This document shows, one piece after another, positions 11,089 through 22,750 of a DNA stretch of 64,000 nt. The first letter of the stretch is position 1; every line of letters begins with the position of its first letter. The position numbers and the translations under genes were made by a program. The notes under the pieces are model-generated. The model was not told the origin of the DNA. It saw nothing but the letters and a program-made list of their open reading frames with translations, and searched no databases. The stretch is from Shinisaurus crocodilurus (lineage: Eukaryota > Chordata > Lepidosauria > Squamata > Shinisauridae), in NCBI GenBank assembly GCA_021292165.1, contig CM037879.1:280873772-280937771 (forward strand), read 5' to 3'.

Positions 11089-12981
11089 AAGAGAGAAAAT
11101 GGTTAGAACAAGTATATTAACAAAAGAAAATGAACATAACACAAGCATGGCCAATCATCTGATAAGCCAAAGTAAAAGGCACTGTGAGGCAAAGCGATTA
11201 AGAAGGTGAAGTTTAAGAAGTTATCTAAGTAACTTTTAGTACAATTGATTTAATACTAATAAAATGTTCTCTCAAAACATATAAAATGTCTCCAAGTAGA
11301 GGTGAGAGAAAGAGGCCATTTTATTTATTTTAATTTATTTATTTTAAAACATTTCTACCTTGCCTTTTCTCCTAGGAGTTCAAGTTAGATGAACTCGTAG
11401 GAGTTCAAGTTAGATGATGGGCGTTGCCCATATAATACTTGTATATGGGTATTGCCCATATAGAAGTACATTATGATCTAGGTGGGAACCACTCTTAGTG
11501 TATAAAGTGCTATAATAGACCGTTATTGCCAGAGCCCAACTTTCAATAGATACAGTTAAAAGGGTAATTGACAAAATGGCACATTAGTTAGTGTTATGTT
11601 TCCAAATATTAAAAATCTGGAGTAAAAAGCCTTAAGTAAAAAAATGGAAGACAACCGAGAGCAAACTGCATCTTTGAACTGTGTTTTATTCAAGTAACTT
11701 GCAAAATATTTTTAGCATGCAGATATTTTAACTGCATTCTTTAAGAATTTGTGTTCTACTGCATGACCAGCTTAAGTTAAAGTTAAAGCTGAGTTTCCAC
11801 TGCAAAAGTAAATGGTTCCTCTTAATAATATTATGTACCAGTTTCATAAACATTGTTGCCCAGTACAAGACAATACACAGCTTTAGTGTTTTATACATGG
11901 CTTACTTACTCAAAGATTAAAACAATGCTCAACATTTCAGCATTGCAGAAGTCTTAAGCACTGCTAGGGCTAATTCAAGAGACCTCTTAAGTGGGAGTTA
12001 GCAAATGATAGTCACACCTATCGTTTGGTAACTACAACTATCAGATGGGAAATGGTCAGTTGAGATCTGCCCTTACTGTGTATGTGTTGTGCTGCAATAT
12101 TCAAACACGTCATCTTCAATGGATACAGTCTAGCTACGACATACACTTAGTATTTTCCCCACCTTTAAAAAGTTGCAAGCAATTTTCCATACCGAGAATT
12201 CTCCCTCTCCCCCTCCCTGTTCCCAAATGCTAAACACTCACACACTGGTTTTTGTAGAAATGCTCTTAAATGATGTACTGCTCTCACTGATTTATTCTCC
12301 ACTCTGTTTACAAAAGAAAATGACAGCAGATTTGTTTCAAAAGTGGGAATGTCAAGCCTAGAAATTTTGACAACGTTCAGTTCTGAACTTTTTGTCTCGG
12401 CACTCAGTAAAAAAGGTTCCATGAGAAACGTCTTTGCAGAGAAGTCACTTTCCTCAGATCTGATGAAGCAATTCTCATTCGTATCATCAATCAAGTTTAT
12501 ATGTCTCTCCCCAAACATATTTTTGGACTTCCAAGTCAAATCTAAGGAATGCGATCTAGACAGATTCCCAAAGGGTCTCATGACTCATCAGTAGGTCAGA
12601 CGACCCTTGTGGCAGTAGATACTGCAGCAGAAGAACTACAGGGTATTAACCTCTAGTCAGGGGCTGGACCTCACAGATGGGTCCATGGGAAGAACCATAA
12701 TGCAACTGGTGCCTCCTTAATCAAAAGCTTTGGGGGGTATTTGATTGATTGAAATGGAAATGTAAAACAATTGAGAGCTTTAAACTGTGTAAAACAGATT
12801 TAATAGTACACATAAGGGATTTGTTTTTCCACAACCTGCTTAGATCAACTAATATTTACCACAATAAAGTAAGTAATATTATTTGGGTTAGGACAATCCA
12901 AGGCACATAATCTCCCAGGAATTTCAAGTGCTTGTCTAGTTCAGATTAAGGAGTGGCTTGCTTCATCAGCAGTGGGGAACT

Positions 12982-13070
12982 GTTCATTATTATTATTTAA
13001 AGTATTTTTATCCTGCTCCTCAGCCAAAAAAGGCTCCCAGAGCAACCTACATATAATCAGTAAAACAGGA
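12982..13070 (-). repeat. LINE 3'-tail fragment (minus orientation)
   Basis: ATTATTATTATTTAAAGTAT then CTGCTCCTCAGCCAAAAAAG and GCTCCCAGAGC match the wording of the tail at 24896-24960 (CCACTCTTCAGCCAGAAAAG, GCTCCCAGAGTGGC), a reversed non-LTR 3' end. Confidence 0.5.
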
Positions 13071-14360
13071 CAACTGTTGCAGAGAATATACTCCCCCCAA
13101 AAAAGAGGGGGGGGAAGGCCTCTACCTTCCTATGTGGTTTCCCTACAAATAATTTATTTGGGTCACATTTCATCTAACTTTACCTCCTGATAAAGCAAGC
13201 ATCAGTTTCAAGACACAACATTCTTTGAAAATGTTTTTTTTTTCTTTTTTTTGTTCCTAAATGTTACTTTCTCTTCAATATGAACATCTCAATTTGATTC
13301 AGCTTGGACACAGGGCTGGTGAAAAGGCAATGCTGGTTCCCTGCAAGCCATGATTTGCAAATCAGAAACCAACCTTAGGAATCCACATTCCCTCCCTTCT
13401 CTCCTGAGTATTTCCCTGTCCCTTCCAAGTATTAACCATGGTTTGCATTACATGCTTAATGGAAACAGTGTTCTCTTCTAAACATAGTTTGCAAACTTCA
13501 AAGGAGGCTTTCAATCTTTGGTTAAAAATGGCACCACTGTTTCATATGGTGCACATGCAACACAAAAACATGATGAACAAATGGAAGAGAAGGCAGGAAG
13601 CATGCATTCCCCAAGGCTGGCTTTCACCTTGTCCTAATTAATTTATCATTTAATAACTAAACTTTATCACATCACAAAAATCAGCAATAAATGTTGGAAC
13701 TTTTTAGAAGTTATAGGTGATCCAATTCTTAGAACACAAGCATTCTTTCGGAAGTTCAAGTACAGGTGGCATTGACAGTGAAAATAAATCCAATTAGCTA
13801 GTTTCCAGAATACCTCACCTCAAATATATTTACAAACAATTCTTCAACTTTAAAGATACCTATGTACCTCATCAGCAGGTATAAACAGAGCCTTGGAAAG
13901 TATCTTTCCAGATACTTCACCATGTAGAATTCCTCGGTGGCATCAATATATCTGACAAATCAGAATACAGAGATAACACACAGTAACCTGGAGACATTTG
14001 CTCCCAAGGCTGTTGGAAACAATAAGTTTGAATCAAGGATAGTTAAGACAACAATTTACCCTGAAATTTCTGCTGTCTGAACACAGTACAATAATAGATT
14101 GCTACTATAGAGGCAATTATTCTTTTCTGCAACCCCTTACATACTAAAATATCAGTTACAGCTATTAAAACAGTATCTCTACACAACAGCTGCAATGGCA
14201 TTGAATGCATCAAGCAACATATGGTAACTATGTATGAATAGCCAGAAGTTATTTAAAACAAAGTTCAGTTGTAATTATCTACCCCCCACAAGCTATTGCT
14301 GTGTATTAGGCAATACAAAACAATCCTTAAAGGTTACTTACAGCTGTGTTCAATACCTAC

Positions 14361-14503
14361 CTTGTTTTCCATTGTAGATTATATTTTTACACAACAGATC
14401 ATTGTGACAAAGTACCACTGGGGAGCCCAGGTTGGATAGTCTCTCCTTCATCCATGCCATCTCCTCCTGAAGTACTTGAGGACTTGGGACATCAGTTAGA
14501 AAC
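14361..14503 (-). CDS. ETNK1: Ethanolamine kinase 1, coding exon 4 with catalytic HND motif
   Basis: This 143-bp exon covers residues 196-244. The acceptor is TCAAAAG|G, with a rather A-rich, weak polypyrimidine tract, and the donor is CAAG|GTAGGT. It encodes FLTDVPSPQVLQEEMAW then SPVVLCHNDLLCKNIIY. HNDLLCKN is the Brenner-type phosphotransferase motif of the choline kinase family; Asp231 (numbered from MANY) is the expected catalytic base. It ends in phase 1. Intron 3, between exons 3 and 4, is only 299 bp. Confidence 0.97.
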
Positions 14504-14802
14504 CTTTTGAGTTTGAAAATAATTTTTAAAAAAACATTTCAAAACACACAGCACGAACACAGATATAATTCTCAATACTTTATACGGAAACATGGTTTTC
14601 TCCATTCCTTTATTTTTTCAACTGTGTTATTAATTAAGCTGCTTTACACAATATGTTAAATCCTTCTAAGCTACATGGAATATAAGATCTATTTTACATT
14701 TCTAAGCTGAAGATGGATAATGAATCAATTTATCCTTACCTCTGGGCATATTTGCCCATGTTAATTCATGAGCTTTAGAATAACAGTTATGGAACTACTT
14801 AC

Positions 14803-14943
14803 CTTTTGTGTAACTCCTCATCTGCAAATTCTGTTGGTATGAGAGAGAAGTATTTTCCCATCTTCAGCCACAGGTTAGACTTGGGGATCCATCCATTGTG
14901 AGCATGAATAGCATGTATTTTAGCAAGTTGTCTGGCTATGAGC
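14803..14943 (-). CDS. ETNK1: Ethanolamine kinase 1, coding exon 3 (residues 149-196)
   Basis: This 141-bp exon has acceptor TTCTTGCAG|G and donor AAAAG|GTAAGT. It completes the split Arg, reads LIARQLAKIHAIHAHNG, WIPKSNLWLKMGKYFSLIPT and FADEELHK, and ends in phase 2 inside another Arg codon. This is the linker between kinase lobes plus the first C-lobe helices, nearly identical to known ETNK1. Intron 2 (14944-16313) is 1,370 bp. Confidence 0.97.
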
Positions 14944-16313
14944 CTGCAAGAAGTTGAACTATTATAAACAAAAGGTTCACTCTAATTACAAATATATTGT
15001 CTTCCCTTGTACTTGAGGTCAACTACACTGAGAGGAAAGCTTACAACATATGGTGCCATTTCATTTAGAAAAAAGGCAAGTAAGGGGGACATGACAGAGA
15101 TGTATAAAATGATGCATGGTGCGGAGAAAGTGGATAGAGAAAAGCTTTTCTTCTACTCTTATAATAGAAAAACCTGGGGTCATCGAATGAAGCTGAATGG
15201 TGGGAGATTCAGGACAGACAAAAGGAAGTAGTTCTCCAAACAGTGCATATTTAAGCATAGAATTCACTGCCACCAAATAAGAAGGTTTTAAAAGGGACTT
15301 AAGACAGATTTGTGCAGGATAAGGATATCAATGGCTACTAGTCATGATGGCTATATATACTACGCCTCCAGAGGTAAGTATGCTTCTGAATACTAGGTGC
15401 TACGGAACAGTGGGAACCTGGATATTTTAATGACTACAGCACCACCATGGAAGTAAAAAAAAATGCAAACTATCACTGAGCGCTGACTTTCTTCCAAAGT
15501 GGTCTGAAGAACTAGAACAACTGGACAGTTCTATTGATTGCAAAGCAAAAATTGGATTAATCGCACTGGAGTGTGCAAGACAGACTGACTGAGTTTAAAG
15601 TAGTCTGACAGATTGGAAGAAGTTACTGTTATCTATGCAGATATTGATGTATATTATATTCTACAAAGTCACTTTTGAAGGAAGAGTGGTGGCACTGCAG
15701 ATATTCTAGGCACATGGGGGAGGGGAGTGAGGGAGAATATGCCACCAGAGTCTTAGGAGATCTTTGGGTCCCCAGAGATGCCAATTTAGAGGAACAAAAG
15801 TCACTGGCAAGAACGTTGGAAGACTGACAAAGAGGGCTAGGATGGGAAAGTCTATGCAGAGCTTTCAAGGCAAGGCCAAGGTGATTGTGCCAAATGCAGA
15901 GGCAGTGGGAAACTAGTGAAGAAATTTGAGGAGGGGTGTCAAATCATCTGAAGAAAGAGAAATGAATAGTTTTTGCAGCAGTTTTGGACAGTGGAGTGAC
16001 AAAATAATGTCAGAGGAAAGGAACATACAGTATTAAAAGGGGGAGATGTCCAGAGCATGAGCCAGTGTCTTATGCAAGGAGACAGAAAAATGGATGGGTT
16101 GCAATAATATGTTTTATCTACAAAAGAATTGCAATGAAACAACTGACTATATTTAAGGACAATCCTTCCTCTGTGTCAATTCATCCACAAAACAGGATGT
16201 TCTCTCTGGAATGGGGCATCATTCATCAGAGAGCACTGTGAGGTACACAGCTCAGTGATGTAGCTATCAGCACACATGATAAATAAATAATTCAGCAGTG
16301 CCGAATGACTTAC
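14944..16313 (-). other. ETNK1: ETNK1 intron 2
   Basis: A 1,370-bp intron. A CR1-type LINE 3' remnant occupies about 15040-15420; the rest (15421-16313) shows no repeat or exon that I can identify. Confidence 0.9.
15040..15420 (+). mobile_element. CR1/jockey-type LINE 3' remnant
   Basis: On the plus strand, broken frames read KGDMTEMYKMMHGAEKVDRE and MKLNGGRFRTDKRK, matching the ORF2 C-terminal RGDMIEVYKIMHG..RFRTDIRK region of reptile CR1-type LINEs. The non-coding end ATCAATGGCTACTAGTCATG follows. It is antisense to ETNK1. The same family occurs at 39222-39735 and 63185-63545. Confidence 0.7.
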
Positions 16314-16573
16314 CGAAATATCTCTGGATTGCAAACATGTTCTGGATCCAGTGCTTCTCCTTGCATGAACTCATAGCACAGGCCATTATTGAAAGTACAG
16401 TAAAGCTGTGGTGCACAACCATGGGCCTGCAACACACGGAAGCTCTTCACTTCCTCCTCTCGATCAACTAACAGCTCTGTCTTATTTCCATAAATTCTAA
16501 CAAGGACAACATCATCCATCTCTTCCCCCATATAACAGCCAATAAGCTTATTGGTGATTCCATCAGTAAATAC
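16314..16573 (-). CDS. ETNK1: Ethanolamine kinase 1, coding exon 2 (residues 63-149)
   Basis: The acceptor CTTTACAG|GTA and the donor CG|GTAAGT bound a 260-bp exon that starts in phase 0 and ends after two bases of an Arg codon. The translation begins VFTDGITNKLIGCY, the nucleotide-binding N-lobe of the choline/ethanolamine kinase fold. It continues through VLVRIYGNKTELLVDR, with the N-lobe strand bearing the Arg/Lys region, then VLQAHGCAPQLYCTFNNG and ends NPEIF. Identity with known vertebrate ETNK1 is very high and there is no frameshift or stop. Intron 1, upstream on the minus strand, is 12,890 bp. Confidence 0.97.
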
Positions 16574-17539
16574 CTGTAAAGGAAGAATAATGCAGATTTG
16601 TTTTATTTAAAATATTTATACGATTAATACTTCTACCCCATTTTCTGACTAGAGTGCTGAAGGCAGTTTACAGTATCGAAAACAATGGGTTGGATCCAAA
16701 GGTACTCCTCAGGAGTCCTTACATGAACACAATGGCCTTCGATCCAGCAGAGGCTCCAATAGATGGACCAGAGGGGTGGGAGAAGGAAAAGAGAAGATTC
16801 TTGATTCTTCCTCCCCCCTGCAGCCTCAAGTGGCACCACCCATGATGTTCCAGAGAATCCTCCAAACATTCAGAGCCGATTTTGACGGGTGCAAAAACAG
16901 GTGAAAACTGCCTCCCCCTCCTTCTTTCATGGGAGCCTGCTGGATTGAAGCACCTTCTATGAACAGAAGGGCTGTTTTGATCCAACCTATCATCATAAAA
17001 TAAAGTCCAGTGGAATAGACATATCACTCATACAAACACCAATAACTATAATGCAACAGAAACAACATTCAGTTAAGGAAAGCCCACTAAATGTCAAATA
17101 TATCCATATAAATAGAATAGTTTTTACCTAGTGCCAAAAAGCCAGAGTGGGTACCAGCAAATAGAAAAGGGGAGGGAGTTCAACAAGCAGAATATCTTCA
17201 TCCCTGGTAGCCATCAGCAAGGCTGGATCTAACCTCATTTCCAAGCCACTTGCCAGGTCTTTGGGGGCGGGGGAGTGGTAAGGAACACCCATCCAGAACA
17301 GGCCAAATCCAAATGCCTTCCATCAACTGTAACACCAACCAGCAATACCTCAGTTTTACCCGGTCTGAGTATCAGTTTACTGAGCCCCCATCTAGCCATT
17401 ACCAAATTCAGGTACCCATTTATTTATTTATTAAGTAGATATCCTGCCCAACTGGCAAATGCCCTTGGGGCTTCTACAGCCTCACCTATATTAGATGAAA
17501 AGCAACAGAGCTACCGGTAAGTCCTATCAGCATACTAAT

Positions 17540-18110
17540 CACACCTCACTCCAAATCCCCAGATTATCTCCTCCAGTGGTTTCATGTAGGTGTAAAATAA
17601 CATAGGAGACAAGATGGAACACTGCAGTACCCCAACATCAATGGGTAGAGCAGCAGTCTCCCAGCACTACCTTCTGGAACTGGCCTGTTAGGTAGGAGCA
17701 AAATCAACAGAGCAAGATGCACCCAGTTCCCTTCCAACTAGCTGGTCTGGAACAATATCATGTCTGATGGTACTGAAAAGAAAGGTCCAGAAGAATCAGC
17801 GTCACATTCCACGTCTTTTGCATCTACCAGAGTGACCAAGGCAATTTCAGCTCCCACAAATGAGGCTAGAAATGAGACTGAAATGCATCTAAATAATCTT
17901 CTTTATCAAGGAATGTCTCAAGTTTAAAGGCCACAACCCACTCAAAAACACCTTGCCCAAACAGGGAATATCTGCAGCCAGACAGTAGTTACCAAGCTCT
18001 CCTAGATCCTGGGAAGCCTTCTTCAGGGTCTTACACCCACCTCCTTCAAGGTGGTCAGGATCACTTCCTTCCTCAAACCATTTACTGTCTTTTAGACCCA
18101 ACAGGGTGGC
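17540..18110 (-). mobile_element. Degraded non-LTR reverse transcriptase fragment
   Basis: Read on the minus strand, about 17560-17640 gives broken RT text of the form GVLQ.SILSPMLF.TYMKPLEE, corresponding to the GVPQGSxLSPxLFNIYMxPL block of CR1/L2-type reverse transcriptases. The flanks resemble the usual neighbouring RT sequence. Stops and frameshifts make it inert. Confidence 0.65.
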
Positions 18111-18170
18111 CGGTTGCCGGCCAGATGGACGATTAATAAATGTAAGTAATAATAATAACAACAACAACAA
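18111..18170 (+). repeat. LINE tail with AAT/AAC microsatellite
   Basis: GGCCGGTTGCCGGCCAGATG then GACGATTAATAAATGTAA, ending in (AAT)n(AAC)n. It has the same tail as 40147-40243 and lies opposite in orientation to the RT fragment beside it, so it is a separate insertion. Confidence 0.65.
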
Positions 18171-18561
18171 CAACTTATCACTCGCACCCTGGCCAGAAGT
18201 AATAAGGATGGGCAAGGATTGAACTGGAAGAAGCAAGCCTATACAGATTGTAACAATTTATATAGTTGTCAGCATAACATGCAGTTCTTTGGGTTGCTAA
18301 AATTTATTACGTGTATCAATAGTTTTCAGTACTTTTATTTTTTTCTTAAAGTTAAACGAAATACCATATGCAATTGTCTTTAAATTTGTACGAGTATTCC
18401 AATACAAATGTCTACATGATATAACATTTAGATCACATTAAGTATGCTTTAACTTCCCCCCCTCAAATATTTCAGGTCAAATACATGTGATGTATTGTGA
18501 CCAAAAAAAAAATAACTTTAAGCTTTGTTGTTTACTAAATACAAGCAAAACAAACATAGAT

Positions 18562-18716
18562 TTCATAGATCATAGAGTTGGAAGGAGCCTACAAGGCTAA
18601 GAGTCCAACCCCCTGCTCAATACAGGAAACTAGAGGAGGGGTCTCCCATCCAAGTAATAACCAGGCCTGACCCTGCTTAGCTTTCCACACTGAGACAAGC
18701 TGAGCCAGCGTAAGCC
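18562..18716 (-). mobile_element. 5S-rRNA-derived SINE with CR1-like tail, copy 1
   Basis: The minus strand contains GAAAGCTAAGCAGGGTCAGG then CCTGGTTATTACTTGGATGG and GAGACC, a near-exact match to the 3' half of vertebrate 5S rRNA including its internal promoter region. After that come GAGCAGGGGGTTGGACTC and TCCAACTCTATGATCTATG, a CR1-style 3' end. Other copies: 44128-44283, 44966-45106, 50429-50593. Confidence 0.8.
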
Positions 18717-19000
18717 ATTTTGTTAAATCAGATCACTCTCTAGGGCATCAGAAAACTTTTATGATCCAAACTGAAAAATTTCCTATGCAAATTGCCCTAA
18801 TTTGCAAACAAAAATATTCCAGAAAAATTACAGGAAGTATGCAAAATTTTCCAGAAAACACATATCACTAGATCCTAGGAAAAAGTAGATGTGAGTGATT
18901 TTGACTTCCTTACAAACAAGTCACAGTGTGGCAAAGACCTCTCATCACATTGAATAGCACTGCTGAATGGCTTTGTACAGACATGACAGGTACAGAAGTA

Positions 19001-19247
19001 CAGTCATGCCTTGGATTGAGAGCATAATTCGTTCCGGAAACGTGCTTGTAATCCAAAACACTCTTATATCAAAACAAAATTCCCCCAAAAAAATTTGTAC
19101 AGAGATTTTTAATTTAAGCCGTACTACAGTACTTGTATTGCAAGACATCGCTTGCATATCAAGTAAATAAATAAATAAATATTTTAAAATTTGCTTGTCT
19201 TGCAAAACGCTCTCAAACCAAGTTACTTGCAATCCAAGGTATTACTG
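19001..19247 (+). mobile_element. Tigger-like MITE, copy 2
   Basis: Same sequence as 6110-6359, with TA at 18999-19000 and 19248-19249; 247 bp. Differences from copy 1 are scattered substitutions and A-run length. Confidence 0.85.
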
Positions 19248-20883
19248 TAATTTCATTGCCATAAAATAGGCTCCAAAATGTACTCTAGTCCATTATCTGG
19301 TTAGGCTTTTTATACATTTAAGATAATGGGATAGCACTTCCACAAGTCTAATTTCTCATCTACTAAAATGTATATACAGAGTATTAAAACAAACAACAAA
19401 GTCATGTTGGCCCATGAGGGGAAAAAATCCAAAATTTGCAGTTGGGCAATATTAGGAACAATCTACCGTAATATTTAAAAGGAACTACCAACATTCCACA
19501 AAATTGTGGACATTTTTGAATTTTTCAGAACTCTTCATCAGGCTAAGTGGTCCAAAAAGCAGGGGATGGGGGAGAAAACAGTTGAGTCCACAAATTAGGC
19601 CAGGTATTGTGGCCATGAGGTCTGCAGTTTAGGTTGTCTCATTTTAGTTAGTCCTAATGAAAGTATTGCATAATGACTGGATGGGGGAGGGGTTCTCTCA
19701 TGAACCAGCATCACCATCTTTGTTTATGTGCCTTGGAAAATACCATATTTAGTTGTTCAGGGCAAGATTGTTTTCCACCACCTAAAGAGGGACTGTGCAT
19801 GTTTCAGGGTTCCTTTCTCTCAGGTCACTAGGTAATGTTTCACAATTTGCATAAATTTATTTTTTTTACCTAGTGCATCAGCTAAAATTTTATCTGGCTT
19901 TTCTAATATAACAACAGTCATGTTTCTATTTACTGTTCCTCTCTGCCTAAACAGGAATCTGTATGTTTCGCCCAAGACAAGAGAAAGATCTCAGTTACAG
20001 CTGGCCTTTATATTTTAAGGAATATAGGCAGGCATTGCTTTTTTGTCCCAGAATGCTAGGTGTAATCTGATACATGCAGCACCTACCAGTGACTAATTCA
20101 TTCAGTCTACAATCTCCATCCTGAGACCAAGTCTATGCTGCAGTCTCATGGATATAACAACTGGTCTAACCTTTGGACTTTTCTGTTTCTTCACCCATTC
20201 CCTGCTGCTTGTAACACCAAGGCTGATAAAAAGTTCTGGAGAATTCAAAAGTTTGCGCTATCTATTGCGGCATTCTGGGTGGACCAACTGTGAATTTTTT
20301 TCCTCATAGACCAGTACAGCTTCTATTTGTGAAATTTAATGTTTTCTTCCCTGCACTTACATATTTTAGACAGCAGATGCTGCTGTGGTACATTACTTAT
20401 ACACTAGAATCTTTTATTGATTTCATTAAATCATATACCGTACTAGAGCTTCAAGAAGCGGTTGGCAGGAAGTAACAAAGGCCTTCCAAAAGACAAATGC
20501 CTGGGAGATAAAGGGACAAAAACCAAAAGAGGGAGGGGGCAAAAGTAGTAATTCACTGAACCATCAAGTCACACCACCTCAAATCTGGTTACAGAGCCAT
20601 CTACATTCTGCATTTGACAAGTGTGTCCAACAAAGCAATCCAGGCAATTTCAGAACCAAGTCAGTTCATTAAAAATTACACTATGCTAGCAGTGTGATGA
20701 TTTCTCAGCTGTTTTATAGGTAGCCATAGTTCATAGAATGAGTACAGAAACTATTTTATTTTCAAAATAGAAAGGGGAAAAACGTGCACCCACACAGCCT
20801 CCTGAGGAAGGGATCTGCCCACTCCATTCCCCTGAAAAGGGAGCTGCCCCACAGTAGTGGGGGGGGGGGGGAGAAACCATATG

Positions 20884-21136
20884 CAGTCATACCTTGGATT
20901 GAGAGCATAATTCGTTCCGGAAACGTGCTTGTAATCCAAAACACTCTTATATCAAAACGAAATCCCCCCCAAAAAAAATTTGTACAGAGGTTTTTAATTT
21001 AAGCCATACTACAGAACTTGTATTGCAAGACGTCGCTTGTATATCAAGTAAAAAAAATATTAAATAAATATTTAAAAATTTGCTTGTCTTGCAAAACGCT
21101 CTCAAACCATGTTACTTGCAATCCAAGGTATTACTG
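20884..21136 (+). mobile_element. Tigger-like MITE, copy 3
   Basis: A complete 253-bp copy ending ...GGTATTACTG before TA (21137-21138). The left flank reads TG rather than TA, so that duplication has mutated. A G11 tract lies just before it (about 20861). Confidence 0.85.
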
Positions 21137-22021
21137 TAACTGTATCTCGGCCTACTAATCTGTGCTGGCTTCAAACTGTATAGAATGCAAAGTTATGTCC
21201 TGATTAAGGAAGTCTTCCTCTAGTGACTGAAGATGTTACTGCAGGCTTCAACTACATAGAGACATTAACATTAACGAACTTTTAAAAAACAAAATAACCG
21301 AGGTGCACAGTCCTAGGGTCCCCTTAGTATGCATGCCAAGTTTCAGGTGTCTACGTTGCACGGTCTTAGCGCTATGGCAATGACAGATGCACAGACACAC
21401 ATCCTCTTTATTATTATAGATGCTGGAATAGCATGGGTATCTAACAGGTTAAGTAGAATTTTAATCTTCTAAAATAAGTGCTGGTATTAGACTATGTAAT
21501 AAGTGTGTATAGAATTGCAGCCTTGGTGTGGAAAAAGGTCAACCACAATTCTGAATAAGTAACAAAGGCTATAATACTAGCAATCCAGTAACCCAAAATG
21601 GAAAGACTTTTTAAAAAGTGACAAGAGTTGACAGTATTACCAAAGATGAACATAAACCCCAACTTGAGATAGGTACGCTGGCTAAGTGAAATTTGAAGCT
21701 GCTACTTGCTGTCAGAGTAGAAGAAGATTCTTTCCACAATGGAAGTAGTATGCTAAACTTCACCTAACTTGCTGCAGTTTAGCATAGCAACTCCCATATC
21801 CTGAAATTCTACAGGAAAAAAAGGCATGGTTCAGTAAAAATGATAAAAACCACTACAATTAGGAGTGTATTCACCTCCTTCACTTTCACATTCATATTAT
21901 TAGAGTTTGGTGAAGCTTTTATACTCTCCATTTAATGGAGGGATAGGCTTGGACAATTTCACGGAGGATAAAGCTATAAATAGCTACTAGCCCTGATGGC
22001 TATATGCTACCTCCAATATCA

Positions 22022-22150
22022 GAGCCAATAAGCCTATGTACACCAGTTGCTGGGGAACATGGGCGGGACAGTGCAGTTGCACTCATGCCCTGCTTGTGGG
22101 TTTCCCATGGGCAGCTGGTTGGCCACTGTGTGTACAGAATCCTGGACTAG
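22022..22150 (+). mobile_element. Reptile LINE 3' end (truncated)
   Basis: ACCAGTTGCTGGGGAACATG, then CTGCTTGTGGGTTTCCCATG and GACTAGATGGACCCTTGG match the closing segment of the family at 63185-63545. It is cut off where the next CR1 begins. Confidence 0.65.
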
Positions 22151-22515
22151 ATGGACCCTTGGACAGAGAAGACTGAGGGGAGCTATGATAGCACTCTTCA
22201 AGTACTTGAAAGGTTGTCGCACAGAGGAGGGCCAGGATCTCTTCTCCACCATCCCAGATTGCAGGACACGGAATCATGGGCTCAAGTTACAGGAAGCCAG
22301 ATTCCGCCTGGACAGCAGGAAAAAGTTCCTGACTGTTAGAGCAATATGCCAATGGAACCAACTACCTAGGGAGGTAGTGAGCTCTCCCACACTGGAGGCA
22401 TTCAAGGTGCAGCTGGACAGCCATCTGTCAGGGATGCTTTGACTTGGATTCCTGCACTGAGCAGGGGGTTCGACTCGATGGCCTTATAGGCCCCTTCCAG
22501 CTCTACTATTCTATG
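22151..22515 (+). mobile_element. CR1 LINE, ORF2 C-terminus and 3' end
   Basis: One frame reads LRGAMIALFKYLKG, LFSTIPDCRTRNHGLKLQEA, RFRLDSRKKFLTVRAICQWN and QLPREVVSSPTLEAFKVQLD, the C-terminal domain of CR1-type ORF2. The tail follows: GGCCTTATAGGCCCCTTCCA, then TCTATGATTCTGTGAT, the ATTCTRTG-type microsatellite end characteristic of CR1. It is 5'-truncated, as is normal for CR1. Confidence 0.85.
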
Positions 22516-22550
22516 ATTCTGTGATCCAGCATGGCTCATGTTCTTAATTG

Positions 22551-22623
22551 ACTTGCCTTCTGTGAAATGGGTATTCTGTTAAGAGTAGAAAACTATGGGT
22601 TCAAAGGAGTTGTTTTCAGCCTA
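22551..22623 (+). repeat. Direct repeat, left copy (partner 23513-23585)
   Basis: CTTGCCTTCTGTGAAATGGG and GTAGAAAACTATGGGTTCAA recur about 960 bp downstream with only a few mismatches across roughly 70 bp. A SINE tail starts immediately after this copy. Confidence 0.7.
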
Positions 22624-22750
22624 ACCTACCTCACAGGGTTGTTGTGAGGATAAAATGGAGAGAAGGAAGAGGATTATGTAAGCTGCCTTGGGTTCCTTAC
22701 AGGAAAAAAGGCGGGGTATAAATATAATAAATACATAATAAAAATAAAAT
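22617..22750 (+). mobile_element. Sauria-type SINE, 5'-truncated
   Basis: CAGCCTAACCTACCTCACAG, GGTTGTTGTGAGGATAAAAT and GGCGGGGTATAAATATAATA are the body and tail of the tRNA-derived SINE seen complete at 31236-31472 and 60427-60664; the tRNA head is missing. Confidence 0.8.

Larger units (their letters stand above)
5086..14360 (-). other. ETNK1: ETNK1 intron 4
   Basis: A 9.3-kb intron, mostly AT-rich unique-looking sequence. Recognisable inserts are a Tigger-like MITE (6110-6359), a LINE tail (7262-7316), a G14 run (7600-7613), a Harbinger-like relic (11002-11088), a 20-bp tandem duplication (11373-11392 and 11398-11417) and a LINE tail (12982-13070). 8530-9420 is a GC-richer segment that I could not classify. 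No additional exon is proven; a weak alternative-exon candidate near 12.6 kb is discussed in the findings. Confidence 0.85.

Noticed and set aside
12165..12581. 138-codon minus-strand frame in ETNK1 intron 4 as a protein-coding gene
   Set aside because: The frame alone is not convincing: no known domain, and the complementary strand is open as well. It is kept only as part of the alternative-exon question.
18562..18716. A genuine 5S rRNA gene
   Set aside because: Only the 3' half resembles 5S rRNA, it is fused to a CR1-like tail, and three other copies share that fusion; it is a SINE.
22047..22442. 131-codon frame as a host gene
   Set aside because: Its second half is the CR1 ORF2 C-terminus and its first half an unrelated LINE 3' end, so it is a fusion of transposon debris.
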